A stretch of 11,046 nucleotides of DNA, taken from assembly GCA_028456385.1 (NCBI GenBank), contig JALNQF010000919.1, positions 1 to 11,046 of the forward strand, in the 5' to 3' direction. Numbering within the stretch: position 1 is the stretch's first letter; the number at the start of each line of letters is the position of its first letter. The notes under the pieces were generated by a model. It was not told the DNA's origin. It made no database searches and saw nothing but the letters and a program-made list of their open reading frames with translations. The translations under genes were made by a program, and so were the position numbers. This document shows, piece after piece, positions 1-7,712 of this stretch. The stretch is from Ophiosphaerella korrae. Taxonomy: Eukaryota; Ascomycota; Dothideomycetes; Pleosporales; Phaeosphaeriaceae.

Positions 1-44
1 GATTAATTAGTTCTATCTTAATTCCTTCTATTACACCTATAATA
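1..44 (-). repeat. Inner end of the 3' LTR of element A
   Basis: These 44 bases match 6644-6687, the outer end of the right-hand LTR, at 42 of 44 positions. The only differences are TA at 4-5 and at 19-20 where the other copy has CG. Identity stops exactly at 44/6687, where the left copy meets a purine tract and the right copy meets foreign sequence, as expected of two LTRs of one element. Read on the minus strand the LTR starts TATTATAGG. Element D starts TGTTACAG, so the A end is probably a RIP-altered TGTTACAGG. The rest of this LTR lies left of the window. Confidence 0.88.
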
Positions 45-60
45 CTATCTCCTCTTCTAG
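45..60 (-). other. Polypurine tract of element A
   Basis: On the minus strand this reads CTAGAAGAGGAGATAG, a purine-rich run directly next to the start of the 3' LTR. That is where plus-strand DNA synthesis is primed in LTR retrotransposons. Its position, touching the 44/45 boundary defined by LTR identity, supports both the boundary and the element's orientation. The two terminal pyrimidines (C, T) may lie outside the functional tract. Confidence 0.75.
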
Positions 61-62
61 GT

Positions 63-750
63 AGGTCCTTATTTATCCGCCCTAGGGCTAGAGTTATTAA
101 TCTAGTTTCTTTGTTAATATAGAGTTCTTTATCCTCTCTTATACTTATTTTATCTATACGCTATTACTATCTTCTTACTAATTACCTATTACGCAATAGT
201 ATTAAAATATTTCTTTACTCTTATTACGCTTCTCCTAAATTAAACCCTAAGTCTCTTCCTTATATTATTTCTATAAACAATAGTAAGGCTTATAAGGCGT
301 ATATTTGTACAAATATACGTAGTTCTTGTAATATATCTAGTATTTCTCTTTCTAAGTATACGTTTATTATACTTATTCTTACGTCTAAGCTTAATAATAA
401 TAGGGAAAGCTATTAACTAGACTTAAGAGAAATTACTATCTTAAATTGTAGAGGCTAAAGCTAAGTGTAAGCGTATCTAAGAGCTTACGTAGAGTAAGCT
501 AGTAGAGAATTAAGCTTATCTCTCTTGTCTTTATAAGATAAAGGCTGTAAATAATAAGAAATTAGCTAAATAGTTAGTAGCTCTAGAAGCTAAGCTAGAC
601 TTAGATAAGGTATTTGTTGTAGTAGATTATATATTAGACGTTCTTATTGTCTCTCTATCTATTATTAGTAATATTAGTTCTCTTAGTTCTCTTAGTTCGC
701 TACTAGGCGTTCTAGAAGGTTTTAATTTTAGAACTCCTCTAGTTTCTTAA
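63..750 (+). pseudogene. Antisense reading frame downstream of pol, element A copy
   Basis: A decayed plus-strand reading frame between the 3' LTR and the end of pol, opposite to every other gene of the element. The better-supported part is frame 1 from about 400 to the TAA at 748-750. It has only TAA/TAG interruptions of the Gln-to-stop type, and its conceptual product is rich in Lys, Leu, Ala and Gln, looks helical, and has a Ser/Leu-rich tail. Another frame (63 to about 410) has a single stop in about 116 codons, so an intron or frameshift near 410 is possible. The frame matters because element B carries a homologue with amino-acid similarity in the same frame and an equivalent stop (8557). 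Both copies overlap the pol stop by 23 bp in convergent orientation. I recognise no family. A coiled-coil accessory protein is one guess; a non-coding by-product is the alternative. Confidence 0.5.
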
Positions 751-890
751 AGTAATTAAGATTATCTTCTAGTTCCTATATTTTTTCCTATAGTTGTCCT
801 TTTTTATCTATACCTATCTATTCTATTAAGTAGTAATTTCTTCTATTATAGAACTAGTATACTAGGATTTCTTTAACTTCCTATTCTTTT
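731..890 (-). pseudogene. Integrase C-terminal chromodomain, element A
   Basis: The minus-strand translation reads EVKEIL, then NRRNYYLIE, a short linker, and GQL*EKI*ELEDNL, ending KKLEEF before the stop at 730-728. This follows the chromodomain plan: EEIL near the start, an aromatic-rich strand like KYLVKWKGY, then TWEP and an ENL-like helix. The Trp positions are now stops (TGG to TAG). Chromodomains at the integrase C-terminus bind modified histone tails and steer chromovirus insertion into heterochromatin, which fits nesting of this family in an element-filled block. The homologous stretch in element B is 8538 to about 8687. Confidence 0.8.
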
Positions 891-1379
891 TATTCTCTAT
901 ATATATCTACCTTGTATACTAGTAGTTTTACTTCTTATAGTGCTCGTTCTAGTAGGGTTACGTAGAATATTAGGTGTATCCTTATTTTATTTAGTAGCTT
1001 TAGTTTAAATATAACTAGTATAATTTCTTTCTTAATTTTGTATAGTCTTATCTTAACGTAGTCTAGTATTAAACTAGGTTGTTTGCTCTTAATATTCTTT
1101 CTTACTAACTATACTTTTTCTCTCTTTCTAAATTAGGGTCTCTATTTATATTTCTTATTATAGTATTTTACTATTTAATCGTACAAGAATTCTATATCCT
1201 ATCTTAGTTAATTATATATATCCTTAAGTCTATTAGTAAAGTTTTTTCCTCTTAGAGACTAAGATATCTAATTTCTTAGAGTTTAGTATATATTAGGTTT
1301 AAATCTATAGTTTGCGAAGAAGAGTAATACTCTTATTACTACGTTCTTTACGCTGTTATATACTAACTATACTATAAGT

Positions 1380-1800
1380 AGTAACTATACCTAGTTATTC
1401 TAGTTATAGTTAAGGTAGTATCTTAAGTACTGTTCTACTATTTAATTTATTCGTTCTAATTATCTATCTATCTATAGATAGTATACTATAGATATTATAT
1501 ATCTAATTCCTAATTGCGCTATTATTATTCCCTATAATTTTAATATAAATCTTATATCTCTATCTATAATAATTTTGTCTAGTAGTCTATATTAACTAAT
1601 TATAGTTCCTAGAACCTAGTATATAGTAACCTCTATCTTGCTTTTCTCTTTATATAGTCTAAAATATAAATATTTTATAAGTTTATCTACTATTATTAGG
1701 ATTCCGTTATATTTAACTTCTAATATTAAGTCTTTTAACTTTAGTAATTTTGTAATAAAGTCTATTATAATAACTCCCTATAGTTATTCTAGTACTTTTA
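1380..1800 (-). pseudogene. Integrase catalytic core (DD35E), element A
   Basis: The core reads IIIDFITKL (first Asp, GAC at 1762-1760), then NGILIIVDKL, then IIIDRD (second Asp, GAT at 1564-1562) and LERIN (Glu, GAA at 1456-1454). Asp 2 to Glu leaves exactly 35 intervening residues, the classic DD35E spacing, and the two Asp codons are 66 apart. All three catalytic codons survived RIP, although neighbouring Trp and Gln codons became stops. This domain would cut target DNA and join the element ends. Upstream, about 1850-2100 should hold the zinc-binding HHCC region, which is too mutated for me to place residue by residue. Confidence 0.88.
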
Positions 1801-2199
1801 CTAGTTATAGTATTCTATATAGTGCGTATCTACTATACTTATTTCTCTAGTATTCTATATAGTCTTGTAGTACTTCTATTACTAGTTATCTTACTTTTAG
1901 AATATAGTAGTTTTATAGTAACCTATTAAGAGTTTTATTAATTCCTTAATAACTATATACTAGTAATTTATAGAATTGTCGTATAAATTCTCTTTAGATC
2001 TTTCTTAAGATATACGTTCTTCTATAGGCTTATGTAATTCCTTTCTAGATTTTAAGTTTCTTTATTTCTTTAAGTACTTCTTGTATTATTTTCTAAATCT
2101 ATTTATCTAGCTCGCTACTCTCTCTTTTAAGTGTTACGGCTATTTTTAGTATATTTAGAATTAGATATCCTTCTTTATTCTTAACTAGAACTATACTAG

Positions 2200-2610
2200 T
2201 TACGTTTACTTCTTCTTATAAATCTAGTCTTCTACTAAAGGCGTCTATAAATTAGTTATCTTTCCCTTTTATATATATAATTTCTATATTAAATATTAAT
2301 AAGAATTCCTACTATCTTGTATATTATTATAATAGTTCCTTATTTATTATAAATCCTATAAGATTCTTATAGTCTATATAGACTTTTATCTAGTACTTTA
2401 CTTTTTATAAGTATACTCTTTATTACTTAAATACTTTATATATTACTAGTATTTCTTTGTTATAAATTAGGTAGTTAAGCTCTACTAGCTTTATTTTCTT
2501 AGAGAAGTATTTAACTAAGTATTCTTTTTTAGTCTCTAAGTCTTCCTATATTAGTGCTATTCTATAGACTAAGTTAGATACGTCTATCTTTACTATTACT
2601 AGTAAGTCTA
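2200..2610 (-). pseudogene. RNase H domain, element A
   Basis: The N-terminal side has DVSNL (from DAS-N, with Asp GAC at 2584-2582), then a YFSKKIKLVELNY block like the gypsy 'HSRKLSPAERNY' motif and a KEILVI block. The C-terminal side has NLIGFI, a run like TKEL..RQARW with Trp and Gln turned to stops, FNIEIIYIKGKDN, and FIDAFSRRLD, matching the gypsy signature 'Y.PGK.N..ADALSRR'. This activity removes RNA from the RNA-DNA hybrid and leaves the polypurine primer (45-60). It lies between RT and integrase in the order expected for Ty3/gypsy. Confidence 0.85.
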
Positions 2611-2779
2611 GGTTATATATTCTAATAACTAGGTTTTCTATAAACTTCTTCTTAATCTTATTAAATACTTTATTGTATTCCTTAGTCTATTTAAATAGTG
2701 TATCTTTTTTTATAAGTTTTATAATTAGTTTTATATCTTTAGAATATCTTACTATTAACTTTCTATAGAAGTTAGCTAG

Positions 2780-3420
2780 CCTATAAAATTATTGTACCTC
2801 TTTTAGGTTTTTTAGTTTTAGCTATTTGTTAATTAACTTAATCTTTTTTAAGTTAATTTTAATTTTTCCTAGTTCTACAATAAATCTAAGGAAGTCTATT
2901 TCCTTTATATAAAATTTGTATTTTCTTATCTTAAAGAATATTTTAGCTTTTACTAATTCTTCTAGTACCTTGTATATATATTATACGTATTCTTCTTCTA
3001 TTTCTAAGAATATAAAGATATTATCTAAGTATATAAATATAAATATATCTAAGTACTCTCTTAGTACTATGTTAATTCTTTCTTAGAATACTACTAGCGT
3101 ATTTATTAAGCTAAAGGGTATAACTAGGTATTTATATAATTTATACTATATCCTAAATACTATTTTCTATTTATTGCTCTTTTTAATTCTAATCTAGTAG
3201 TAGGCGTTCTAAATATCTAGTTTTGTAAAGATTTTTACTTTTTATAGCCTATCTTATATTACGTTAATTTGTAGTAGTAGGTACCTATTTTTATTTATAA
3301 TTATATTAGTTTTTCTAAAATCTACGTAAGGTCTTTTATTACTTATCTCTTTTTTATCTATAAATATAAGTCTATATACTACTAAGGATTTAGATTCTCT
3401 TATCTATCCTTTTTTTATTA
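2780..3420 (-). pseudogene. Reverse transcriptase domain, element A
   Basis: Two hallmark RT motifs lie in one frame. At 3136-3083 the translation reads YKYLVIPFSLINTLVVF, matching the Ty3/gypsy motif YEYLVMPFGLTNAPATFQ with Gly-to-Ser, Ala-to-Val and Gln-to-stop changes. At 3031-3020 it reads YLDN, the catalytic YLDD box with its second Asp changed GAT to AAT, followed by IFIFLEIEEE as in active elements (ILIFS.TEEEH). Loss of the second catalytic Asp would abolish polymerase activity even without the stops. The outer limits given here are approximate. Confidence 0.9.
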
Positions 3421-3799
3421 CGTTTTAGATAAACGTTTATTTAATTTTAGATTCTTCTTCTATTTTTTAGTAGACTAGGCTCTATCCTAAGTTTTTGCCT
3501 TCTTCTAGTTCTATTACTAAATCCTATAGTTAATATTCTAGAAGGTAATCTTCTAGCTCTATAAGCTATTTTTCCTATTTCTTATATTCTTTAGGGAATT
3601 CTCCTTTATAAGTACTTATATTAGCTTTTAACGTATCTTTGTTATAGCTAATTTCTCCTATTCTCTAATTAATATATAGGTTTATTATCTATAACTATAG
3701 TATTCCTAGTATTATATCTTATTTATTAATAATTGTCGTTATATCTATAATTATATTTTTAATTATTATTTCTTTTAGTTTAAGTATAGAGAGAACTAT

Positions 3800-3990
3800 C
3801 TTAAACCTAATAGGTTCTTAGAATAGTTTTCCTTTAATCGTACTTAATTATTAGGAGTACTTCTTTATTATATAATGTATTCCTTATATTTCTATAAACT
3901 TCTTAGATATAAAGTTTCTTATTACTCTACTATTAATTATTAATTATACTTTTCTTCCTTAGTATATACCTATTTTTATAATATATAGGC
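3800..3990 (-). pseudogene. Aspartic protease domain, element A
   Basis: The translation reads LIINSRVIRNFISKKFI around 3943-3896. This fits the retroviral-type protease core LIDSGATRNFIS, with the catalytic Asp changed to Asn (AAT at 3934-3932), Gly to Arg and Ala to Val, all G-to-A or C-to-T on one strand. The enzyme would cut Gag-Pol into mature proteins. It is in frame with gag upstream and RT downstream. About 1.1 kb of coding-like sequence separates it from the last zinc knuckle. Confidence 0.75.
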
Positions 3991-3999
3991 CTCTTATAC

Positions 4000-5120
4000 C
4001 TTCTAACTTTTTTTATTTAAGCGTTCTTATAAATTATCTATTTTTCTAAGGCTATAGGCCTACTTTATATTTATATTCTTTGTACTTTAGATATTTATTA
4101 TATATATATTTATACTATAGTCCTCCTTAGATATATTTCTTAGATAGTTTTAGGCTAGGTCTTACTACTACGTATCTATCTTCTAGGATTATTTCCTATC
4201 CTTAGATATCTTCTACTAAAATTACTCTTATATAGTTATAGCCTTTTATTCTTATAAGCTATATACTATTATTTACTTTAGGGTTCCTATATATAATATA
4301 ATTCTTATCTAAGTATACTAACTATAATACTTTAAAGTATACTAGGTACCTTAGGTCTATTATTTTGTTATCTCCTTCTTAGTACTTATCTTTTCTAGGT
4401 ATATCTATTATTAGGATATAGTACAATACTAGTACTCTTAGTATATAGGCTTTGTTAATCTATTATGTTTTTCTTACAAAGTATTACTACTCTTTCTCTA
4501 TAGGTATTCTTCTTACTATAACTATATATTACTTTATCTATTCTTAAAATAGTATAAACTTTATTTCTTTAGGATTGCGTTCTTTCTAGTCTTTATACAC
4601 TTCCTCTATACTTATAACTATTAAGTATATTTAAATAAACCTCTATTTTTTATTTTATTTCTTTATATCTAATATTATATAGCTATTATAACTATATATT
4701 ATTAGCTAGGTATACTCTATACCTCTTATACTAACCTATTTCTTACTTTCTTATAGTCTTTTAGAGGAAGCTATAGTAGTCTCTTTATCTAGTACTAGTC
4801 TTTTAGCCTAGATTAATAGAATCTAAGGTTCTTTCCTTTCTAAGTCTTCTATTAGTAAGTCTATTACTTAAGCTATCTCTTCTAGCTAAGCTTTTATTCT
4901 TTCTTTTATTACTACTACTCTATTTCTCTATTATAAGAAATATCTTACTTCCTATTTACTAAAAGGATATATATAGTAGTTATCTTTATAATAAAAAGTC
5001 TAATAGAGTATTACGTATTATATTTCTTTACTCTTAGCTACTTTTTCCTAAGGTTTAGCTTATACTTATAGTACTTCTTTCTTCTTTTTAGTTATTTTTA
5101 ACTAGTTTTCTTTCTTAAGG
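4000..5120 (-). pseudogene. Long Gag-PR linker of element A, no recognised domain
   Basis: This stretch between the second zinc knuckle and the protease belongs to the same gag-pol frame. It translates into coding-like sequence interrupted mainly by Gln- and Trp-type stops. For example, about 4700-4960 gives charged helical text (KERIKAQLEE, IEDLERKEP), and about 4100-4250 gives EDRYVVVRP and KLSKKYI. I recognise no conserved family. Chromovirus gag usually runs into protease soon after the knuckle, so roughly 370 residues is long. It may be a disordered C-terminal Gag extension or a lineage-specific domain. Confidence 0.5.
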
Positions 5121-5131
5121 TCTTTACTTTT

Positions 5132-5173
5132 ATAGTCTTTTACAAAGTGTTCTAGTTTCTTATATTTATAATA
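5132..5173 (-). other. Second CCHC zinc knuckle of Gag, element A
   Basis: The minus translation reads YYKYKKLEHFVKDY. Cys positions 1, 2 and 4 of the C-x2-C-x4-H-x4-C pattern are all Tyr (TGT/TGC to TAT/TAC), while the His (CAC at 5149-5147) is intact. This is the nucleocapsid motif that binds element RNA. Confidence 0.85.
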
Positions 5174-5200
5174 TACTATATCTTTCTTCTTTTATAAATA

Positions 5201-5242
5201 GTAGTCTTTTATATAGTAACCTTTCTTACTATAGTTAAAGTA
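5201..5242 (-). other. First CCHC zinc knuckle of Gag, element A
   Basis: The translation reads YFNYSKKGYYIKDY. With the spacing C-x2-C-x4-H-x4-C, all four metal ligands have become Tyr. It lies nine codons upstream of the second knuckle in the same frame. Two knuckles in tandem is a recognisable variant among fungal gypsy Gag proteins. Confidence 0.82.
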
Positions 5243-6212
5243 CGTAAAGTCTTTATTTTTCTTCTTTTTCTTATCCTTATTAGTATTAAGGATTAAAGGG
5301 TCTCTAGTATCTTAGTTTCTAATTTAGGTACTATACTTGTTCTTTTTCTATTCCTAAAGATTATTATTAATTTAGATTACCTACTACTTTAGAGCTTCTA
5401 GTATCCTTAGTTTTTCTATATAGATTATTTTGTATCGTATTTTTAAGTTTAGTCCTTGTTTAAATTATAATATTAAGGCTAACTTATTCTATTCTATATT
5501 TTAAGATAGTTACTTAAATTATAATATATACTTAGGGATACTCTAGTTTTATATAAGCTTTTCTAACTACTCTTTAGCTTATTAGGTAACGTCTATATCT
5601 CTAAATACTACTCTTATTTATTTAGTAAAGTATTTATAACTTCTAAAAATAGCTTTTATTTTATCTTTCTAGGTTATTAGAGAATATATTATATAGTCTA
5701 TCTAGTAAGGTTTGTACTATCTTATTATATCTTCTTTAAGGTATAATCTAATATATATTACCTTCTTCTCTTCTATGTTAAAGTATAGTACTTATACGTC
5801 TATTTAGAGTTGTACTAAAGCTATAAAAGGTCTTAGTTTCTCCTTTATTCTATTAAACTTCTTAAAGATAGGTACTTTTAGTAGTTTCTTTATAGTACTT
5901 ATTGCTAGGCGTTATGTAATTAATTCTATTTAGTTCTAACCTTTAATAATAGCCTTAATCTATACTTTGTTCTATTTCGCGTAATCCTATAGTTCTTTGT
6001 TCTACGTTTCTAGAGTGTTAATTACTATCTTTATATCTTCTTTATCTAAGATTAGATTGTTAATTTAGTCTTTAATTATTTCCTATATAGTGCTATTAGA
6101 CTTATAACTACTCCTAGGGGCTTTACTTATTTTAATTAAACTTTCTACTATCGTGTTAGCTAGACTATATATTACTTACGCTTTACTTCTTGTAATAACT
6201 AAATTAGTAAGG

Positions 6213-6687
6213 TGTAACAGGTCTCCTGTCGTTGACTACAGGTACCTATCTATAGAGTTAGTAGATTACAAGGTAATAGTAAAAGTCTATATTAAGATCT
6301 ATAATAACTATAAATAATAGAAGATGTTTTACAACTATCTTGTATTAGCGTTCTATAGTTAAAGGATTAAATTACTAATACTATCCTAATAATACGTATT
6401 CTACTATCTATATACTTAACATAATCTATAATCTATAGTTACTAAGACTAATAAATCGCGGATTACTCTAATCTATAATCTATTAGTGCTAAGAGTCGAT
6501 AGATTATAGATTACTCTAATCTATAATCTATTAGTGCTAAGAGTTAATAGATTATATATTACCCTAGGTGTCCTAGTTATGTGTAGTTTCTTAATCTAGG
6601 TTGTTACCCTACTTATCCTATGCCTCGTTAACACCTAAGTTAGGATCGATTAGTTCTATCTCGATTCCTTCTATTACACCTATAATA
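6213..6687 (-). repeat. 5' LTR of element A (475 bp)
   Basis: The outer end (6687) is set by loss of identity with the 3' LTR copy (44). The inner end is set by alignment with element D, whose LTR ends at 10210 before a shared leader. Minus-strand reading runs from TATTATAGG (probably RIP-altered TGTTACAGG) to CCTGTTACA, so the ends are TG...CA and both begin or end with the heptamer TGTTACA. The R/U5 half (about 6213-6418) matches the LTR of D. The U3 half holds a 48-bp tandem repeat and differs from D. TG and CA survive noticeably better in about 6560-6680 and 6213-6245 than in the internal region. The U3 should hold the promoter, but no TATA box can be trusted in sequence this AT-rich. No tRNA-primed PBS beginning TGG follows the LTR. 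Confidence 0.85.
6421..6561. repeat. 48-bp tandem repeat with internal palindromes in U3 of the A LTR
   Basis: Two near-identical 48-bp units start at 6461 and 6509, and a degenerate third unit precedes them from about 6421. Each unit contains taatctataatctat and, after a 15-nt spacer, its reverse complement atagattatagatta (6469-6483 with 6499-6513 is a perfect 15-bp stem; 6517-6531 with 6547-6561 has one mismatch). Tandem, palindromic U3 repeats in LTR elements commonly act as enhancer or transcription-factor sites; that role is inferred here. Confidence 0.85.
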
Positions 6688-7019
6688 TACCTATACTTTA
6701 CTCTTCTCTAGTATAGCTAAAGGTATTCTAAAGTATCTATCTTAGCTTATTTCTACTTTAGCTAATACCTTTTTATATAGCTTTGTATCTCTAGTAGTAT
6801 TTTTATTACTTTTACCTTATTATTTATTATAAGGTTTATTAGTTATATAGTAATCTTATAATAGTTATATCTTTTACTTATATCTTACTACTAGAGGTTT
6901 ATAGTCTTGTAATCTCTCTTCTCTTAGCTTCCTCTAGGGATTACTTCCTATTCTTCTTCTCTATTATTATCTTACTACTTAAGTATATTAATTTATTGTA
7001 TAATCTTGTTTTTTACTTA

Positions 7020-7061
7020 GTAATTTCTTACTAAGTACCCTATTTTCTTATACTTATAGTA
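7020..7061 (-). other. CCHC zinc knuckle of element C Gag
   Basis: The spacing C-x2-C-x4-H-x4-C is kept exactly, with Tyr at every ligand. Each change is explained by one RIP transition (TGT/TGC to TAT/TAC for Cys, CAC/CAT to TAC/TAT for His). Element A has two knuckles, this family one. Confidence 0.82.
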
Positions 7062-7697
7062 TTTTTAACTTTCTACTCTCTTAAAGTTCTTGTAGTAATA
7101 GTTCTTTTATTTTCTTAGGTTTATATTATTAATATATATCTCGTCTAGCCTAAAGTATCTATAGCTACTCTAAACTTAGTTATTCTTATATTTACGTTAG
7201 TACTTATACTTAGGTTTATACTTCTTACTTTTTATACGTAGTACTCTTATATTCTTAACTTCTACTATATATTTATATATATAGTTATTAACTTATATTA
7301 CTTCTTTTATTAGGTTCTCTAATGTCTTAATTATAGCTCTACTACGTATTAGCTTACTTTAAATATTACTCTTAAGTTCTTATTAAAATATCTTTATTAA
7401 TAACTTATTATTTTATTCTATTTATATCGCGTAGCTTTAGAACTTATTAGTATAGTCTACTACTACCTTATATTATTATAGTTACTATATTACGTATTCT
7501 ACTACTACTATCTTATTTACTAGTAAAAAGGCTTATTATACTTTATCTTTAAGCTTAATTTATTTTTTAAATATCTTGTTATAGTTACTATTATTATTAT
7601 TAAAGTATTTCTTAAAGTATAACTTATTTCTCTACTTTACTTCTTATATAAGATAATATAAGTATAGCTCTATTTTTATTTTAAACTTAGTTTACTT

Positions 7698-7712
7698 TAA
7701 AGAAGAGATTAA
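7698..7712 (+). repeat. 15-bp direct repeat, left copy
   Basis: taaagaagagattaa recurs exactly at 8053-8067. The copies bracket 340 bp (7713-8052). The left copy lies inside coding-like gag sequence of element C (minus translation LISSL). The repeat could be an insertion duplication or part of an older segmental duplication. Confidence 0.6.

Larger units (their letters stand above)
728..6151 (-). pseudogene. gag-pol: gag-pol polyprotein of element A, RIP-inactivated
   Basis: Retrotransposon polyprotein that would form the capsid and carry out processing, reverse transcription and integration. The likely start is ATA at 6151-6149 (ATG lost by RIP), in the context ATA GTA GAA AGT shared with element D. 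The stop is TAA at 730-728. Landmarks from 5' to 3' are zinc knuckles (5201-5242, 5132-5173), protease (3920-3934), RT motifs (3083-3136 and 3020-3031), RNase H Asp (2582-2584), integrase D, D and E (1760-1762, 1562-1564, 1454-1456) and a chromodomain (731-890). All are in one frame, giving about 1807 codons with no gag/pol frameshift. Many TAA/TAG codons replace Gln or Trp, and no long uninterrupted ORF survives. Single-frame gag-pol is known in some fungal gypsy elements. The frame agreement is direct observation; the exact start is inference. Confidence 0.9.
1..6687 (-). mobile_element. Element A: near-complete RIP-mutated Ty3/gypsy chromovirus
   Basis: A minus-strand LTR retrotransposon. 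From right to left it reads 5' LTR (6213-6687), gag with two zinc knuckles, protease, reverse transcriptase, RNase H, integrase, chromodomain, pol stop, an antisense reading frame, a purine tract, and the inner end of the 3' LTR (1-44). The order PR-RT-RH-IN plus a terminal chromodomain defines the chromovirus branch of Ty3/gypsy. The internal region is 6168 bp (45-6212). Every protein domain is broken by TAA/TAG codons and by Cys-to-Tyr, His-to-Tyr, Asp-to-Asn and Gly-to-Arg changes of RIP type, so the element is dead. Most of its 3' LTR lies outside the window. The right edge abuts a foreign gag (element C), so A probably inserted there. The first five outer bases (6688-6692, tacct) would be one target-site copy; the other lies off the window. 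Confidence 0.93.

Noticed and set aside
31..35. Alternative LTR end at ttaca (31-35 and 6674-6678), giving a neat TGTAA...TTACA inverted pair
   Set aside because: Identity between the two copies continues nine bases further (cctataata), and the purine tract starts only at 45. Element D also starts TGTTACAG, so TATTATAGG as a mutated TGTTACAGG fits better.
63..750. Antisense frame as the C-terminus of a pogo-type transposase
   Set aside because: The Lys/Ala-rich helical region vaguely recalls such tails, but no DDE or helix-turn-helix motif is visible. Sharing by A and B at the same place is better explained as part of the retroelement.
1638..1850. A 70-codon plus-strand open frame starting with TTG
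   Set aside because: It is antisense to the integrase core of element A, made of Leu/Ser/Tyr-rich low-complexity residues, has no plausible start signal, and arises from AT-rich coding on the other strand.
6199..6212. tRNA primer-binding site next to the 5' LTR
   Set aside because: The leader reads CCTTACTAATTTAG (A) and CTTTACTAATTTAG (D). Neither offers TGG or a simple RIP derivative of a tRNA 3' end, and self-priming cannot be shown from sequence alone.
6421..6561. CRISPR-like array
   Set aside because: The units are contiguous tandem repeats without unique spacers, lie inside an LTR U3, and the genome type is fungal.
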